A stretch of 64,000 nt of DNA from Arthrobacter antibioticus (GTDB lineage Bacteria; Actinomycetota; Actinomycetes; Actinomycetales; Micrococcaceae): NCBI RefSeq assembly GCF_030063205.1, contig NZ_JASISQ010000001.1, positions 981,152-1,045,151 of the forward strand, read 5' to 3'. Shown piece after piece: positions 1 through 8,452 of the stretch. The position numbers were made by a program, and so were the translations under genes. The notes beneath the pieces are model-generated. The model searched no databases. It had not been told where the DNA came from and saw nothing but the letters and a program-made list of their open reading frames with translations. Within the stretch, counting starts at the first letter, position 1. Each line of letters starts with the position of its first letter.

Positions 1-604
1 TCACGATGTCATCGTCGTGGGTGGCCATGACCACTGTGGTGCCATTTTGATTAATTTTGTCCAAAATATCCATAATGCCGGCGCTGGTAACGGGGTCAAG
101 GTTTCCCGTAGGCTCATCGGCCAACAAGATGCCGGGTTGATTGACAATTGCCCGGGCAATGGCAACGCGTTGCTGTTCACCACCGGAAAGTTCGGTGGGC
201 TTGCGGTGACCTTTGTCCTCCAACCCAACGAGTTCCAGGACGCGCGGCACCTCAGAGCGGATTGCCGAGCGGGACCTGCCAAGGACCTGCATGGCGTAGG
301 CGACGTTGGCGAAAACGGTCTTGGTTTGAATCAGCCGGAAATCCTGAAAAACTACCCCAATGCCACGCCGGAACTTGGGCACGCGCCAGCTGGGTACAGT
401 GGCCACATTTTGTCCGGCGACATAAATCTGTCCGTGCGCAGTCTTTTGCTCGCGCAGAACAAGACGCAGCAAGGTTGACTTACCGGATCCGGAGGAACCC
501 ACCAGGAACACGAACTCGCCGCGTTGGACATCAAAGGAAACATCATCGAGCGCAGGTTTGGATTTGCGGTCGTAGGCAATGCTCACATTTTCAAAACGAA
601 TCAT
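1..604 (-). CDS. ftsE: Cell-division ABC transporter ATP-binding protein FtsE (3' end cut by window edge)
   Basis: FtsE is the cytoplasmic ATPase of the FtsEX complex, which regulates peptidoglycan hydrolases at the division septum. Reading the minus strand from the ATG at 604 gives a protein beginning MIRFENVSIAYDRKSKPALD. It has a Walker A motif GSSGSGKST (about residues 37-45), a Q-loop (VVFQDFRL), the ABC signature LSGGEQQRVAIARA and Walker B ILLADEPTGNLDP. The frame is still open at base 1, so roughly the last 25-30 residues are missing; ftsX would be expected just beyond the left edge. prfB lies upstream on the same strand, the usual actinobacterial order prfB-ftsE-ftsX. The 239-bp gap to prfB could hold a promoter, but none was assigned. 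Confidence 0.95.
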   Translation of the reverse strand, partial: MIRFENVSIAYDRKSKPALDDVSFDVQRGEFVFLVGSSGSGKSTLLRLVLREQKTAHGQIYVAGQNVATVPSWRVPKFRRGIGVVFQDFRLIQTKTVFANVAYAMQVLGRSRSAIRSEVPRVLELVGLEDKGHRKPTELSGGEQQRVAIARAIVNQPGILLADEPTGNLDPVTSAGIMDILDKINQNGTTVVMATHDDDIV

Positions 605-843
605 GACTTTTTCATTGCCCGTCCAGCGAAGATTGCTGGCATGCTGACGGCCGGGCAGTGGATTGGGGGAAGAAACCGCCAGCATAATGACTATAGGCGC
701 CGGATGGTGCGATTGCTGGTTCCTTACCGGTGTGTCGAGGCTTGAGCATTTTCGGTAATTCAGCATTATTCTGACCGTGCTTTGGCCTTAATACAGGAAC
801 CATCTGATCGATTCCGTGCTGGAACCGCACTCACATTGCCAAA

Positions 844-1965
844 CTATGAGTCTTTGGCTGCATTCCGGTTGTCCGCGCGCCAGCGAATACCGGCGTCAAT
901 GAAATCATCGATCTCACCGTCCAGCACTGAAGCGGCGTTACCCACTTCATGCTCGGTGCGCAGGTCCTTAACCATTTGGTATGGGTTCAGCACGTAAGAG
1001 CGCATTTGGTCTCCCCACGATGCCTTGATATCCCCGGCCATGGCCTTCTTCGTGGCATCCTCTTCTGCCTTTTTCAGCAGTAGCAAACGCGACTGGAGCA
1101 CACGCAGAGCTGCCGCACGGTTCTGGATCTGCGACTTCTCGTTCTGCATTGACACCACAGTGCCGGTGGGAATATGCGTCAAGCGCACGGCGGAATCTGT
1201 GGTGTTCACAGATTGTCCGCCTGGACCTGACGAGCGGAAAACGTCAACGCGCATGTCATTATCCGGTATTTCAATGCTGTCAGTGGATTCAATAAGCGGG
1301 ATAACTTCAACCGCCGCGAACGAGGTCTGGCGCCGGCCCTGGTTATCGAAGGGACTGATCCGCACAAGGCGGTGTGTGCCGGCTTCAACGCTCAGCGTAC
1401 CGAAGGCGTAGGGGGCCTTGACCTCGAAGGTGGCTGATTTTAACCCGGCTTCTTCGGCGTAGGAGGTGTCCAGTACCGCCGTTGGATACCCGTGGCGTTC
1501 GGCCCAGCGCAGGTACATCCGCAGCAGCATTTGGGCAAAATCGGCGGCATCTACTCCCCCAGCGCCGGAGCGGATCGTGACCACGGCTTCGCGCTCGTCG
1601 TATTCACCGGCCAGCAATGTCACGATTTCTAAGTCTTCCAACGATTTCTGCAACGCCGGGAGCTCCTTGGCCGCTTCGGCGAGGGAATCGGCGTCGCCCT
1701 CTTCCTGAGCCAGCTCTACCAGAACTTCAAGATCATCAATCCGGGACTCCAGTTTGCGGAGCTTTTCCAGCTTTGACTGTGCGTGGCTGAGCTTGGAGGT
1801 CACCTTTTGAGCGGCGGCCGGGTCATCCCACAAGTTGGGCGAGCCTGCCTGATCGGATAAGTCCTCAATATCCTCCATGAGCTTCTCCACCTCGGAGACT
1901 TGCTCAATTGAGGTGTAGGTTGCGCGTAGTGCCCGGAGTTCTGCGGGAAAGTCGATCTCTGCCAT
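844..1965 (-). CDS. prfB: Peptide chain release factor 2
   Basis: RF2 terminates translation at UGA and UAA codons by triggering peptidyl-tRNA hydrolysis in the ribosome. The sequence shows the N-terminal coiled-coil domain, the stop-codon-reading tripeptide SPF (about residue 204, in RISPFD) and the catalytic GGQ (about residue 248, in [10 protein letters not shown]). The length of 373 residues is normal. The start is placed at ATG 1965 ([10 protein letters not shown]); a TTG nine bases further upstream is in frame but less likely. The coding frame is continuous, so there is no programmed +1 frameshift of the kind that autoregulates prfB in many other bacteria. It sits between the pilus cluster and ftsE on the same strand. 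Confidence 0.97.
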   Translation of the reverse strand: MAEIDFPAELRALRATYTSIEQVSEVEKLMEDIEDLSDQAGSPNLWDDPAAAQKVTSKLSHAQSKLEKLRKLESRIDDLEVLVELAQEEGDADSLAEAAKELPALQKSLEDLEIVTLLAGEYDEREAVVTIRSGAGGVDAADFAQMLLRMYLRWAERHGYPTAVLDTSYAEEAGLKSATFEVKAPYAFGTLSVEAGTHRLVRISPFDNQGRRQTSFAAVEVIPLIESTDSIEIPDNDMRVDVFRSSGPGGQSVNTTDSAVRLTHIPTGTVVSMQNEKSQIQNRAAALRVLQSRLLLLKKAEEDATKKAMAGDIKASWGDQMRSYVLNPYQMVKDLRTEHEVGNAASVLDGEIDDFIDAGIRWRADNRNAAKDS

Positions 1966-2021
1966 GATATTCAAGCCTACGGCATGTCCAGCAATGGTTT
2001 CCGCGAAGTCCTGCCCCTCAC

Positions 2022-2534
2022 CTACAGAACAAGGTGCGCGCGAGCGGTGCTAGTGACACTGATACTGATGCCTTCGGGCACCAAAAAGTTAATGAACAGT
2101 GGATGTACCACGGCGCTCATCCCCACGTGCGCACTGTGCCCGTCCCCTGCCCCGGTATCCGAATCCAACACAATACCGCCCAGTCCTTGCGGTGTTTCCA
2201 GGCCCGAAAGGTAGCTCTGGGCAGCCGCAAGAACACCATGGTCAGTGAGCAGCGTGCCTGGATCACGCCCTGCATCACCACCGCTTAGTTCAAAAGTATC
2301 GGCAGCCGCGAGCGCGGCACTATCAGCAATGGACAGCAGCTTTTTGTGACCAATGTAGAGACTGCCGGCTGCCGCCACCACTGTCACTAACAGCAAGGTA
2401 AGCAGCACATAACCGATCAGCAGAACCATGACATGCCCATTTTCCCGACTGCTATTTTGCTCGGGTAATTGCTCGGCGTCGCCGCCACAGTGGGTTGCTG
2501 CGGCAGGTACTTTATGGGTACGGCGCAAGCTCAT
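2022..2534 (-). CDS. TadG-like pilus assembly/pseudopilin protein (Rv3654c type)
   Basis: This is the last gene of the Tad/Flp-type pilus cluster. The 170-residue product has a hydrophilic N-terminus, one membrane segment at about residues 36-62 ([20 protein letters not shown]) and then an Ala-rich periplasmic/extracellular region ([15 protein letters not shown]), the pattern of helicase/secretion-neighbourhood TadE-like and TadG proteins in actinobacteria. The ATG at 2534 overlaps the stop codon of the preceding tadE-like gene (ATGA), so translation is probably coupled. The exact role is unknown: by family it is a minor pilin or an assembly factor placed in the membrane. A classical prepilin site with Glu at +5 is not visible here. 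Confidence 0.75.
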   Translation of the reverse strand: MSLRRTHKVPAAATHCGGDAEQLPEQNSSRENGHVMVLLIGYVLLTLLLVTVVAAAGSLYIGHKKLLSIADSAALAAADTFELSGGDAGRDPGTLLTDHGVLAAAQSYLSGLETPQGLGGIVLDSDTGAGDGHSAHVGMSAVVHPLFINFLVPEGISISVTSTARAHLVL

Positions 2535-3028
2535 TTGAATCTGCCCACTTTTTGAGTGGAGATTGAATCTACTGTGGCCGCTGTGGCGTTGACCCCGGGC
2601 AATGAACCAACCACTGGCAGCTCAATGTGCAACACCACGTGGGCGCTGACAGTTGTTCCTGATGTCAGGCAACCGCCGTCGCAACTGATTGTTAGTTCCG
2701 CAGTTGCCGGATCAAAGCCCATGTCCTCAATGGCCATTTTCACGGCTTGTCCGGCCGCCTGGCGGGCAGCTGGTTCCCCGGTGTGCAGAACATAGACTTT
2801 GGCGGCTTGATCGGCGGCTCCCACCACGGCATAGGCGCCCCCCTGGACCTGGCCCACCGTGAGAATCAGGTATGCCACCGGCACCATCAGCAGGACGGCA
2901 AGGAAAATGAACTCGACAATGGCACTGCCCGATTCGATGTCCGGTTTCTGGGGTGTTTCTCCCTGAGCCGGTGCCCCGTGGTTTATCCAAGGTGCGTGCC
3001 TTGGCCCCTCACTTGATAATGACTGCAT
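2531..3028 (-). CDS. TadE-like pseudopilin
   Basis: The 165-residue protein carries a TadE-type N-terminal membrane segment beginning ESGSAIVEFIFLAVLLM at about residues 31-48. That segment fits the G|xxxxEF pattern (Gly followed by Glu at +5 and Phe at +6) used by prepilin peptidases. The rest is a small extracellular domain with one Cys pair (ISCDGGCLTS). The start ATG 3028 has GGAG about ten bases upstream and overlaps the end of the preceding tadE-like gene by 20 bases. The downstream gene overlaps by ATGA. TadE proteins are minor pseudopilins needed for Flp fibre assembly; the assignment is by motif, and the function in this organism is inferred. Confidence 0.82.
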   Translation of the reverse strand: MQSLSSEGPRHAPWINHGAPAQGETPQKPDIESGSAIVEFIFLAVLLMVPVAYLILTVGQVQGGAYAVVGAADQAAKVYVLHTGEPAARQAAGQAVKMAIEDMGFDPATAELTISCDGGCLTSGTTVSAHVVLHIELPVVGSLPGVNATAATVDSISTQKVGRFK

Positions 3029-3422
3029 GACCTGTCATCTCCAGGGTGCGCGATGGGCCAAAGAGTCCCAACACCGGTAAAGGCGCGCTGATAGAAACAC
3101 TCAGTACGTTCAGCCCATTGATTGATTGCACAGAGGCAGAGACGTCTTGAACATAGTTAGACCCCAGTGCCGAACCAACCAACAGGGCAGCCCGTTCCTG
3201 CGCGTCGGCGGCCGTCCTGTCACCCAGTGCACCATAGCGGGCCGCTGAAGAGGCAGCATCTGCCACTGTGTTGCGTACATGCAGTACCAAGGCCAACTGA
3301 ATCAAGGCCACAAAGATCACTGTCACCAACGCACCCACCAAAACGAAGTCCACCACGGCAGCACCTGCCTCCCAGGTACGCGCGGGCTGATCGGTGCGGC
3401 GTAGCCCGAACCGGGAACCCAA
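3009..3422 (-). CDS. TadE-like pseudopilin (first copy; start uncertain)
   Basis: The frame encodes a TadE-like protein with the membrane segment EAGAAVVDFVLVGALVTVIF followed by an extracellular Ala/Ser-rich region (NTVADAASSAARYGALGDR) typical of this family. The putative processing site is G|AAVVDF, with Asp rather than Glu at +5. The start is the weak point. No ATG or GTG fits between the upstream pilin-like gene's stop (3467) and the membrane segment, so a TTG at 3422 (137 residues) is proposed. It lacks a good ribosome binding site, so coupling to the upstream gene is possible. The same frame extends upstream without a stop, but there it overlaps the pilin-like gene and does not look like protein. 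Confidence 0.75.
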   Translation of the reverse strand: MGSRFGLRRTDQPARTWEAGAAVVDFVLVGALVTVIFVALIQLALVLHVRNTVADAASSAARYGALGDRTAADAQERAALLVGSALGSNYVQDVSASVQSINGLNVLSVSISAPLPVLGLFGPSRTLEMTGHAVIIK

Positions 3423-3466
3423 CCGGCTGGGGTGTGGGCGTCTTGCCCTGCCCCGAGTGACGGGCG

Positions 3467-3730
3467 CTATGGCTGAACTTGTTCCATTGCCTGGTTGAAG
3501 AGTCTTTCCAGAGCGGGTCCAGCGATGGCCAAAAGTCCGGCCACAAGCACGGCACTCATCAAGGTGATCAGCACCCACCCGGGCACGTCGCCGCGAGATC
3601 GGCCCGTGGCCGGGCGCATGAATCTGCCATGGCTTCGGCTGGTCAGTAACTGGCGAAAGGTGTCCAGCCAGCGTTGTGCTGCAACAAACACAGCCACTCC
3701 CAGCCAAATAATTTTGCTTTTTCCTTGCAT
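3467..3730 (-). CDS. Small Flp-pilin-like membrane protein
   Basis: An 87-residue protein starts at ATG 3730 with the ribosome binding site GAAGGA seven bases upstream. It has a basic N-terminal half (HGRFMRPATGRSRGD) and one hydrophobic segment near the C-terminus (VLITLMSAVLVAGLLAIAG, about residues 52-70). Size, topology and position between tadC and the tadE-like genes match the major Flp pilin slot of actinobacterial Tad clusters. It lacks the usual Glu at +5 and Tyr at +6 after the candidate Gly (SRGDVPGWV), so processing by a prepilin peptidase is uncertain. No prepilin peptidase gene is in the window. It could instead be a membrane accessory protein of the pilus. Confidence 0.65.
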   Translation of the reverse strand: MQGKSKIIWLGVAVFVAAQRWLDTFRQLLTSRSHGRFMRPATGRSRGDVPGWVLITLMSAVLVAGLLAIAGPALERLFNQAMEQVQP

Positions 3731-3806
3731 GATTTTTTCCTTCGAGTGATTTCCAGTGATGGTGCATGGGTTCCTGCGATGTGTTGCAACCTTGGAGAGA
3801 CGCCAT

Positions 3807-4745
3807 TTAAAAGCCAAACTGTAGTAAGGCAATGCCCGGGAAAACTGCGAAGACTACTGTCAAGGGCAAGACGCCAAAAATGAGCGGGACCATCATGGCA
3901 ATTTCTTTGCGCCCCGCTGATTCCATCAGCTCCCGTTTCGCCACGTCCCGAACATCCTGGGCTTGGGCCCGAAGGACTTCCGCCAGAGGTGTGCCCCTAT
4001 TGACAGCAACACTGATGCCATCAACGAATCGTGCCAGGGCCGGGACATTTACGCGCGCCGAGAACTGGTTCAAAGCCTCCACCAGCGGCGTCCCCGCCCG
4101 CGTTTGTGCCAAGACCTTGCTAAATTCGGTGGACAGTACGCCGTTAGATGAGCGCGCCACCCTATCAAGCGCACTTGTGGCGCTCTCTCCCGCACTGACA
4201 GCCAGAGCCATAAGTTCTGCAAGAGCCGGAAATTCGGTAAGCATGTGGGCTTGCCTGTTTTTAATCCTGACGACCAGAAGGTAGTCGTAGAGTAGGTACC
4301 CGCACAGCATGGGACCCAAGGCCAGTGCAACGGCACCCATGAGGTTAATGCTTCCCTGCCAGAGTAAAAAGAGCGAAAGCAGCGCACCGGCTAACAGCGC
4401 TGTTCCAGCGCACAGAAGCTGCACGGCCCTGAACTCTAGGGCGGTCTCGCTGCGGCCTGCCTGTTCAAGGCGATCATTGAGCCCCTGAACACTGACGTTG
4501 AACTTTCCAAGGCGGTGGACAGCGTCGGAGATCACAAGGCGGAAGATTCTCTCCAACGGCCCAAACAGTGCGGTGGAGTCATCGGTGTCCAGAAGCTTGG
4601 ATCGGGTGGCCACGGAGCGCAGCTGAGGTTCAACACGTTGGGCAAAACTCGTTTTTCGCATGACAGGCAGCCTGACCAAGGTCAGCCACAATCCTGTGCC
4701 CAAGGCTAGACCAACGCAAAGAACCAGCACCGCCTGTGTGTTCAT
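3807..4745 (-). CDS. tadC: Tad pilus inner-membrane platform protein TadC
   Basis: TadC and TadB together form the inner-membrane platform of Tad secretion systems (GspF/T2SSF family). The 312-residue protein has N-terminal membrane segments, a T2SSF domain with the typical core ALAELMALAVSAGESATSAL and VNRGTPLAEVLRAQAQDVRD, and C-terminal membrane helices (MMVPLIFGVLPLTVVFAVFP). The ATG at 4745 overlaps the tadB stop (ATGA), indicating one operon with tadA and tadB. Confidence 0.88.
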   Translation of the reverse strand: MNTQAVLVLCVGLALGTGLWLTLVRLPVMRKTSFAQRVEPQLRSVATRSKLLDTDDSTALFGPLERIFRLVISDAVHRLGKFNVSVQGLNDRLEQAGRSETALEFRAVQLLCAGTALLAGALLSLFLLWQGSINLMGAVALALGPMLCGYLLYDYLLVVRIKNRQAHMLTEFPALAELMALAVSAGESATSALDRVARSSNGVLSTEFSKVLAQTRAGTPLVEALNQFSARVNVPALARFVDGISVAVNRGTPLAEVLRAQAQDVRDVAKRELMESAGRKEIAMMVPLIFGVLPLTVVFAVFPGIALLQFGF

Positions 4746-5596
4746 TGCAGGACTCGCTGTTCTTCCGGTAGCGCACCAATACGTAGCATCACGCGGTAGC
4801 AGAGAACCGAGATCAGCAGCCCTCCACCCAGAACTGCCACACCTGCCGGGGAATTATAGGCTCCAACAGCTTCGGGTCTGGTTGCCATGAGCATCAGCAC
4901 GATCCACGGCGCGGCGATGGCCAGGCGGGCGGCATTGACCGTCCAGGACTGCCTTGCTTCAAGTTCGCTGCGTGTGCGGGCATGGTCGCGTAAAAACTCC
5001 GAGAGGGTACCCAGAAGTTTGCCTAAATCTGACCCGCCAACATCGCGAGTGAGCCGAAGCGCCTCAATAATCCTGTCTGAGACTGGATCTGCCAACGTGG
5101 CCTTGAGCTTTTGCAAGGCACCCTCAAAATGGCCAGTTGCCCTGTAGTCGGCGCCAAAGGCCGTGAACTCCGTGCGCAGCTGAATGGGGCCCTTGCTGCC
5201 TAGCTGGGCGAGCGCCTCCGGAAGGGATAGCCCCGCCCTAATGGCTGAGCGCAAGTGGTCCACCACGTCAGGCCAGAGTTCACGCATGACTGCGCTTCGG
5301 CGTCGTGCCCTCATATTCAGGAAAGCAAACGGAACATAACCACTAAACAGGCCAAAACACAGTGCTATGGCAGGGACCCCGCTGAATGCAAAGACAAGGA
5401 GCGCCATCAACAGCGCCAGGCCAACTGCACTAAAAGACAGGGATGCCGGGGTGACGTGAGAGACGCCTGCACGTTGGAGCAGGACCTCGAGCCTGCTGCG
5501 GCGCCCGGGCCGAGTCAGACGCGCTGGCACGTCCCAGCACGCGGTCCAGATCAATAGGAGCCCCATGCCACCAAGCAATCCAATGACAGCTGACAT
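4742..5596 (-). CDS. tadB: Tad pilus inner-membrane platform protein TadB
   Basis: A 284-residue T2SSF-family membrane protein, partner of TadC. It has an N-terminal helix (VIGLLGGMGLLLIWTACW), two further central helices (residues about 53-90), a cytoplasmic T2SSF core (HLRSAIRAGLSLPEALAQLG and RLTRDVGGSDLGKLLGTLSE) and C-terminal helices. The core resembles the TadB/CpaG half of the pair. The start codon ATG 5596 shares one base with the tadA stop (TGATG), so translation is coupled. Confidence 0.88.
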   Translation of the reverse strand: MSAVIGLLGGMGLLLIWTACWDVPARLTRPGRRSRLEVLLQRAGVSHVTPASLSFSAVGLALLMALLVFAFSGVPAIALCFGLFSGYVPFAFLNMRARRRSAVMRELWPDVVDHLRSAIRAGLSLPEALAQLGSKGPIQLRTEFTAFGADYRATGHFEGALQKLKATLADPVSDRIIEALRLTRDVGGSDLGKLLGTLSEFLRDHARTRSELEARQSWTVNAARLAIAAPWIVLMLMATRPEAVGAYNSPAGVAVLGGGLLISVLCYRVMLRIGALPEEQRVLQ

Positions 5597-6819
5597 CAGG
5601 AATCGCCCAGAAGTGTAGCCACGTTAAAACCAGCCGCAGCGAATTTTTCCGGCGGCGGCATTGCTGTTGGCGATGCCTGCAGCTTGCCGTTAACTGTGCT
5701 GAAAACGAGCCCAGACTCAATGATGCCGTTCTCCACGCGGCGCCCTAGCGCCAAAATTTCCCCCACAGAACGTTTTCCGTTGGGCGCCCTGACACAGTGC
5801 ACCACCAAATCTATGCATGCCGCCACCGTGGGAACTACGAATGCTGCGGTGATATTTTCACCCGCAAGCAGCGGCAGCGTGCAGATCTTCACGACGGCGT
5901 CATGGGCCGAGTTGGCGTGCACACTCGCCATCCCAGGCAAACCACTATTTAGGGCTATTAGCATGTCAAGGCTTTCGGCTTCACGAACTTCGCCAACTAT
6001 GAGCCTGTCGGGGCGCATCCTGAGGGCTTCCTTAACCAGACGCCGCAACGGGATCTCGCCCATGCCTTCAAGGTTTGGCTGGCGGCACTGCAGGCCAACA
6101 ACATCGCGCAAGGGGATCTTCAGTTCAAAGATTTCCTCTACCGTTACTACGCGTTCGCGTGAGCCGATTCCTGCAGCTAAACAGTTCAGCATGGTGGTTT
6201 TTCCTGCTTGGGTGGCACCGGAGACAAGGATGTTTAACCCACTACTGACCGCTGCACCCAGAAAGCGGGCGGCTTGTGGGGTGAGCGAGCCCAACTCCAC
6301 CAGGTGATCAAGTCGGCTGGCCCGGGCGGTGAATTTCCTTATATTTAGCGCCCAGTGGTTTTGGGTGATATCCGGAATGACCACGTGCAGACGGCTTCCA
6401 TCCGGCAGTGCGGCATCCACGAAAGGTGAGCTCAGATCCAAACGCCTACCGGAACTTTTCAGCATGCGCTCAACAAGGTCCCGCACTTGTTGAGCAGTAA
6501 AAACCATGCCGGTCAGTTCGGACTCGCCATGCCGGGCCACAAACACCTTGTCAGGAGCATTAAGCCATACTTCTTCGATGTCCGGATCGTCTAGGAAGGG
6601 CTGCAGAGCACCAAAACCGGCGACGGCGTTGAAGACGTGCCGCTTGGTATCTTCGGTTGAGTTAGGTGCTGGCACTGCTCCGAGAAGGGCTCTTTCACCA
6701 TAGTCATTGAAGGCTGCATCAATCAGTGCATGAACTTCAGGACCCTGCCTCAGCGGGTCAAGACCTCTTCGACGGATGAGCTCTCTAACTTCATCCTCCA
6801 GCAACGCCACTGCATCCAC
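5596..6819 (-). CDS. tadA: Tad pilus secretion ATPase TadA/CpaF
   Basis: TadA (CpaF) is the hexameric cytoplasmic ATPase that powers Flp pilus assembly. The 407-residue protein has the N-terminal domain of this family (GFGALQPFLDDPDIEEVWLN), Walker A GATQAGKTT at about residue 200, the Asp box (VVTVEEIFEL), Walker B (MRPDRLIVGEVREAE) and the His box (GMASVHANSAHDAV). It is the first gene of a seven-gene minus-strand operon. The start is GTG at 6819; an in-frame GTG three codons later is the alternative. Missing from the window are tadZ/cpaE, the rcpA secretin (not expected in a Gram-positive) and a prepilin peptidase. Confidence 0.93.
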   Translation of the reverse strand: MDAVALLEDEVRELIRRRGLDPLRQGPEVHALIDAAFNDYGERALLGAVPAPNSTEDTKRHVFNAVAGFGALQPFLDDPDIEEVWLNAPDKVFVARHGESELTGMVFTAQQVRDLVERMLKSSGRRLDLSSPFVDAALPDGSRLHVVIPDITQNHWALNIRKFTARASRLDHLVELGSLTPQAARFLGAAVSSGLNILVSGATQAGKTTMLNCLAAGIGSRERVVTVEEIFELKIPLRDVVGLQCRQPNLEGMGEIPLRRLVKEALRMRPDRLIVGEVREAESLDMLIALNSGLPGMASVHANSAHDAVVKICTLPLLAGENITAAFVVPTVAACIDLVVHCVRAPNGKRSVGEILALGRRVENGIIESGLVFSTVNGKLQASPTAMPPPEKFAAAGFNVATLLGDS

Positions 6820-7245
6820 TCAGACCACGCCCGCCCCTTTGCGGTAAGAACACACCCTTTTCTCTGGAGCCTAGACCCCATATGATCTGTGCACCACAGG
6901 CAAAAGTTATTCTGTGGATAAGTTTGTGCTGAATGCTGGTGGGAAGGACCACAAGTACGTGTCAAAGCGGAGACGGTCTTTAACATCAAGCACAGGGGCA
7001 CCTAACGATCCCCGGAATCATGCAGCCGCTTTGTGTACGGCATCGCCATAGCCCGAGTAGTCTTCTGGCGTGTAGGAGGTCTACCCCTGCTCCCCGAGCG
7101 TTAGCTTGTCGAGGGTTCAATGCAGCCAATCTTGATGTAACACTGCAGCCGATAGAACCGATCTTGATTTACCGAACGGAGGCTGTGCCGCGCAACGCCA
7201 ATACCCTCGGCTGCAGCGGGAGTACTACTGCCAACCTGCACTGGC
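6820..7245. other. Intergenic region upstream of the pilus operon
   Basis: These 426 bases separate the pilus operon from the first polysaccharide glycosyltransferase. Both neighbours are on the minus strand, so this is the promoter region of tadA and the 3' region of the glycosyltransferase. Short open frames on both strands do not resemble proteins. No confident -35/-10 pair, terminator or repeat was recognised. Confidence 0.6.
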
Positions 7246-8403
7246 TTAGACGGCTGGTGTCTTCCCACCGGCACATGCGATGCTGGCGATGGCATCCCGC
7301 CACACGGCTACCTGGGATTCAGCTGAAAGCGGGCGGGCCGCGGCATCAGCAGCACTCTTCCACCCGTTGATGAGCTCAGGTGTTAGAGATAGGAGGGTTT
7401 CGCGAAGAGACGCTGCCGAAAAGTCTTCCGTAATGGCACCCAAACCGTATTCTCGGACTAAGTCAACCATGGCCGGGGAAGGTCCTACGATTAGCCCGAT
7501 GCGTGCCTGAACTGCTTCGAAGAACTTGTTCGGCAGGGCGTTCTTGAGATTAAAGTTGGTGGGTGGCAAGAAGACAACTGACACGTCATACTCGCTCAAT
7601 GTGGCAACAAGCTCCTGATACGGAACCGGATCCCGGAACGTAATGGATGGCACCGCCGCAGCCAATGCTTTAAGCTCCGCAACATAGTCCGGCTCATTTG
7701 GCATAACGATCATATCCAGAGACAGCCAAGCCGGGGCGTCTTTCATGGCCTCGACAAAGTTTTCCAGTTTCCGATATCTCTGGCCAGCGGCACTGTGGAT
7801 CAGACGCACCTTTGTTCCAACAGCCCTCACTGCACCTTCGGCGTAGGGTGCAGCGTTGGTGACCACTCCTGTCGGGGTTCCATAGTCTTTGAGGTACTCA
7901 TCTGCGATCCCCTGCGACACTGTTGTCACCGATTCAGCCTTCGCTAGGTAGCGTGAGCAAAGCCACCGCATAAACGGTGCAATGAACAACCTCCATTTGA
8001 GGTTGTCTTCCTTTTCGCGGGGGGCGAATTCGTGCAGGTCAGCGTGTACGCCGAGTTTGGGCTCCAATTCCAAGGCCAGCGGAAGCGTGTTCAGATCGTT
8101 GGCCAAAATAATGTCAAACCGACCGCTGGGCAGCATGGCACGTGCTGATTGCACAGCTGGCAACCCCGAATAGACTTTGCCATACTGGTGACTTATCAGC
8201 CCTAATTTGTCAGAGGGCCACGCCCGTGAATCATCAGGTAGGGCAAAGTGATCTTCCACACCGTCGGGAGCAGCCCCGTAGGCACAGGTGCTCACACGAT
8301 ATCTATCCTTGAACAATTCCACTTGTTTCAACACCCGAGGGTCCGATCGAATCGGTGAAAAAGTCAGGATAAGCAGCGAGGGAAGTTGCGTCATGCCTCC
8401 CAT
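7246..8403 (-). CDS. Glycosyltransferase, GT4-like (GT-B fold)
   Basis: A 385-residue cytoplasmic glycosyltransferase with two Rossmann-like halves. The N-terminal half begins LLILTFSPIRSDPRVLKQVE, a motif of GT4-type enzymes (donor family PF13439-like). The C-terminal half contains the nucleotide-binding region NALPNKFFEAVQARIGLIVG, matching the conserved E-x7-E surroundings of GT-B enzymes in degenerate form. Acceptor and donor cannot be told from sequence. It is the last gene of a six-gene minus-strand run (12552 to 7246) with another GT4, a GT2-DUF2304 pair and an acyltransferase. The ATG at 8403 is used; a second ATG at 8394 is also in frame. Confidence 0.8.
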   Translation of the reverse strand: MGGMTQLPSLLILTFSPIRSDPRVLKQVELFKDRYRVSTCAYGAAPDGVEDHFALPDDSRAWPSDKLGLISHQYGKVYSGLPAVQSARAMLPSGRFDIILANDLNTLPLALELEPKLGVHADLHEFAPREKEDNLKWRLFIAPFMRWLCSRYLAKAESVTTVSQGIADEYLKDYGTPTGVVTNAAPYAEGAVRAVGTKVRLIHSAAGQRYRKLENFVEAMKDAPAWLSLDMIVMPNEPDYVAELKALAAAVPSITFRDPVPYQELVATLSEYDVSVVFLPPTNFNLKNALPNKFFEAVQARIGLIVGPSPAMVDLVREYGLGAITEDFSAASLRETLLSLTPELINGWKSAADAAARPLSAESQVAVWRDAIASIACAGGKTPAV

Positions 8404-8452
8404 TATCGCCGATCTTCACTAAGCGGAGGATGCAAAGGGCGTCTGGAACAGA

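Noticed and set aside
844-1974. Programmed frameshift in prfB
   Set aside because: The coding frame is continuous from start to stop, so no frameshift is needed.
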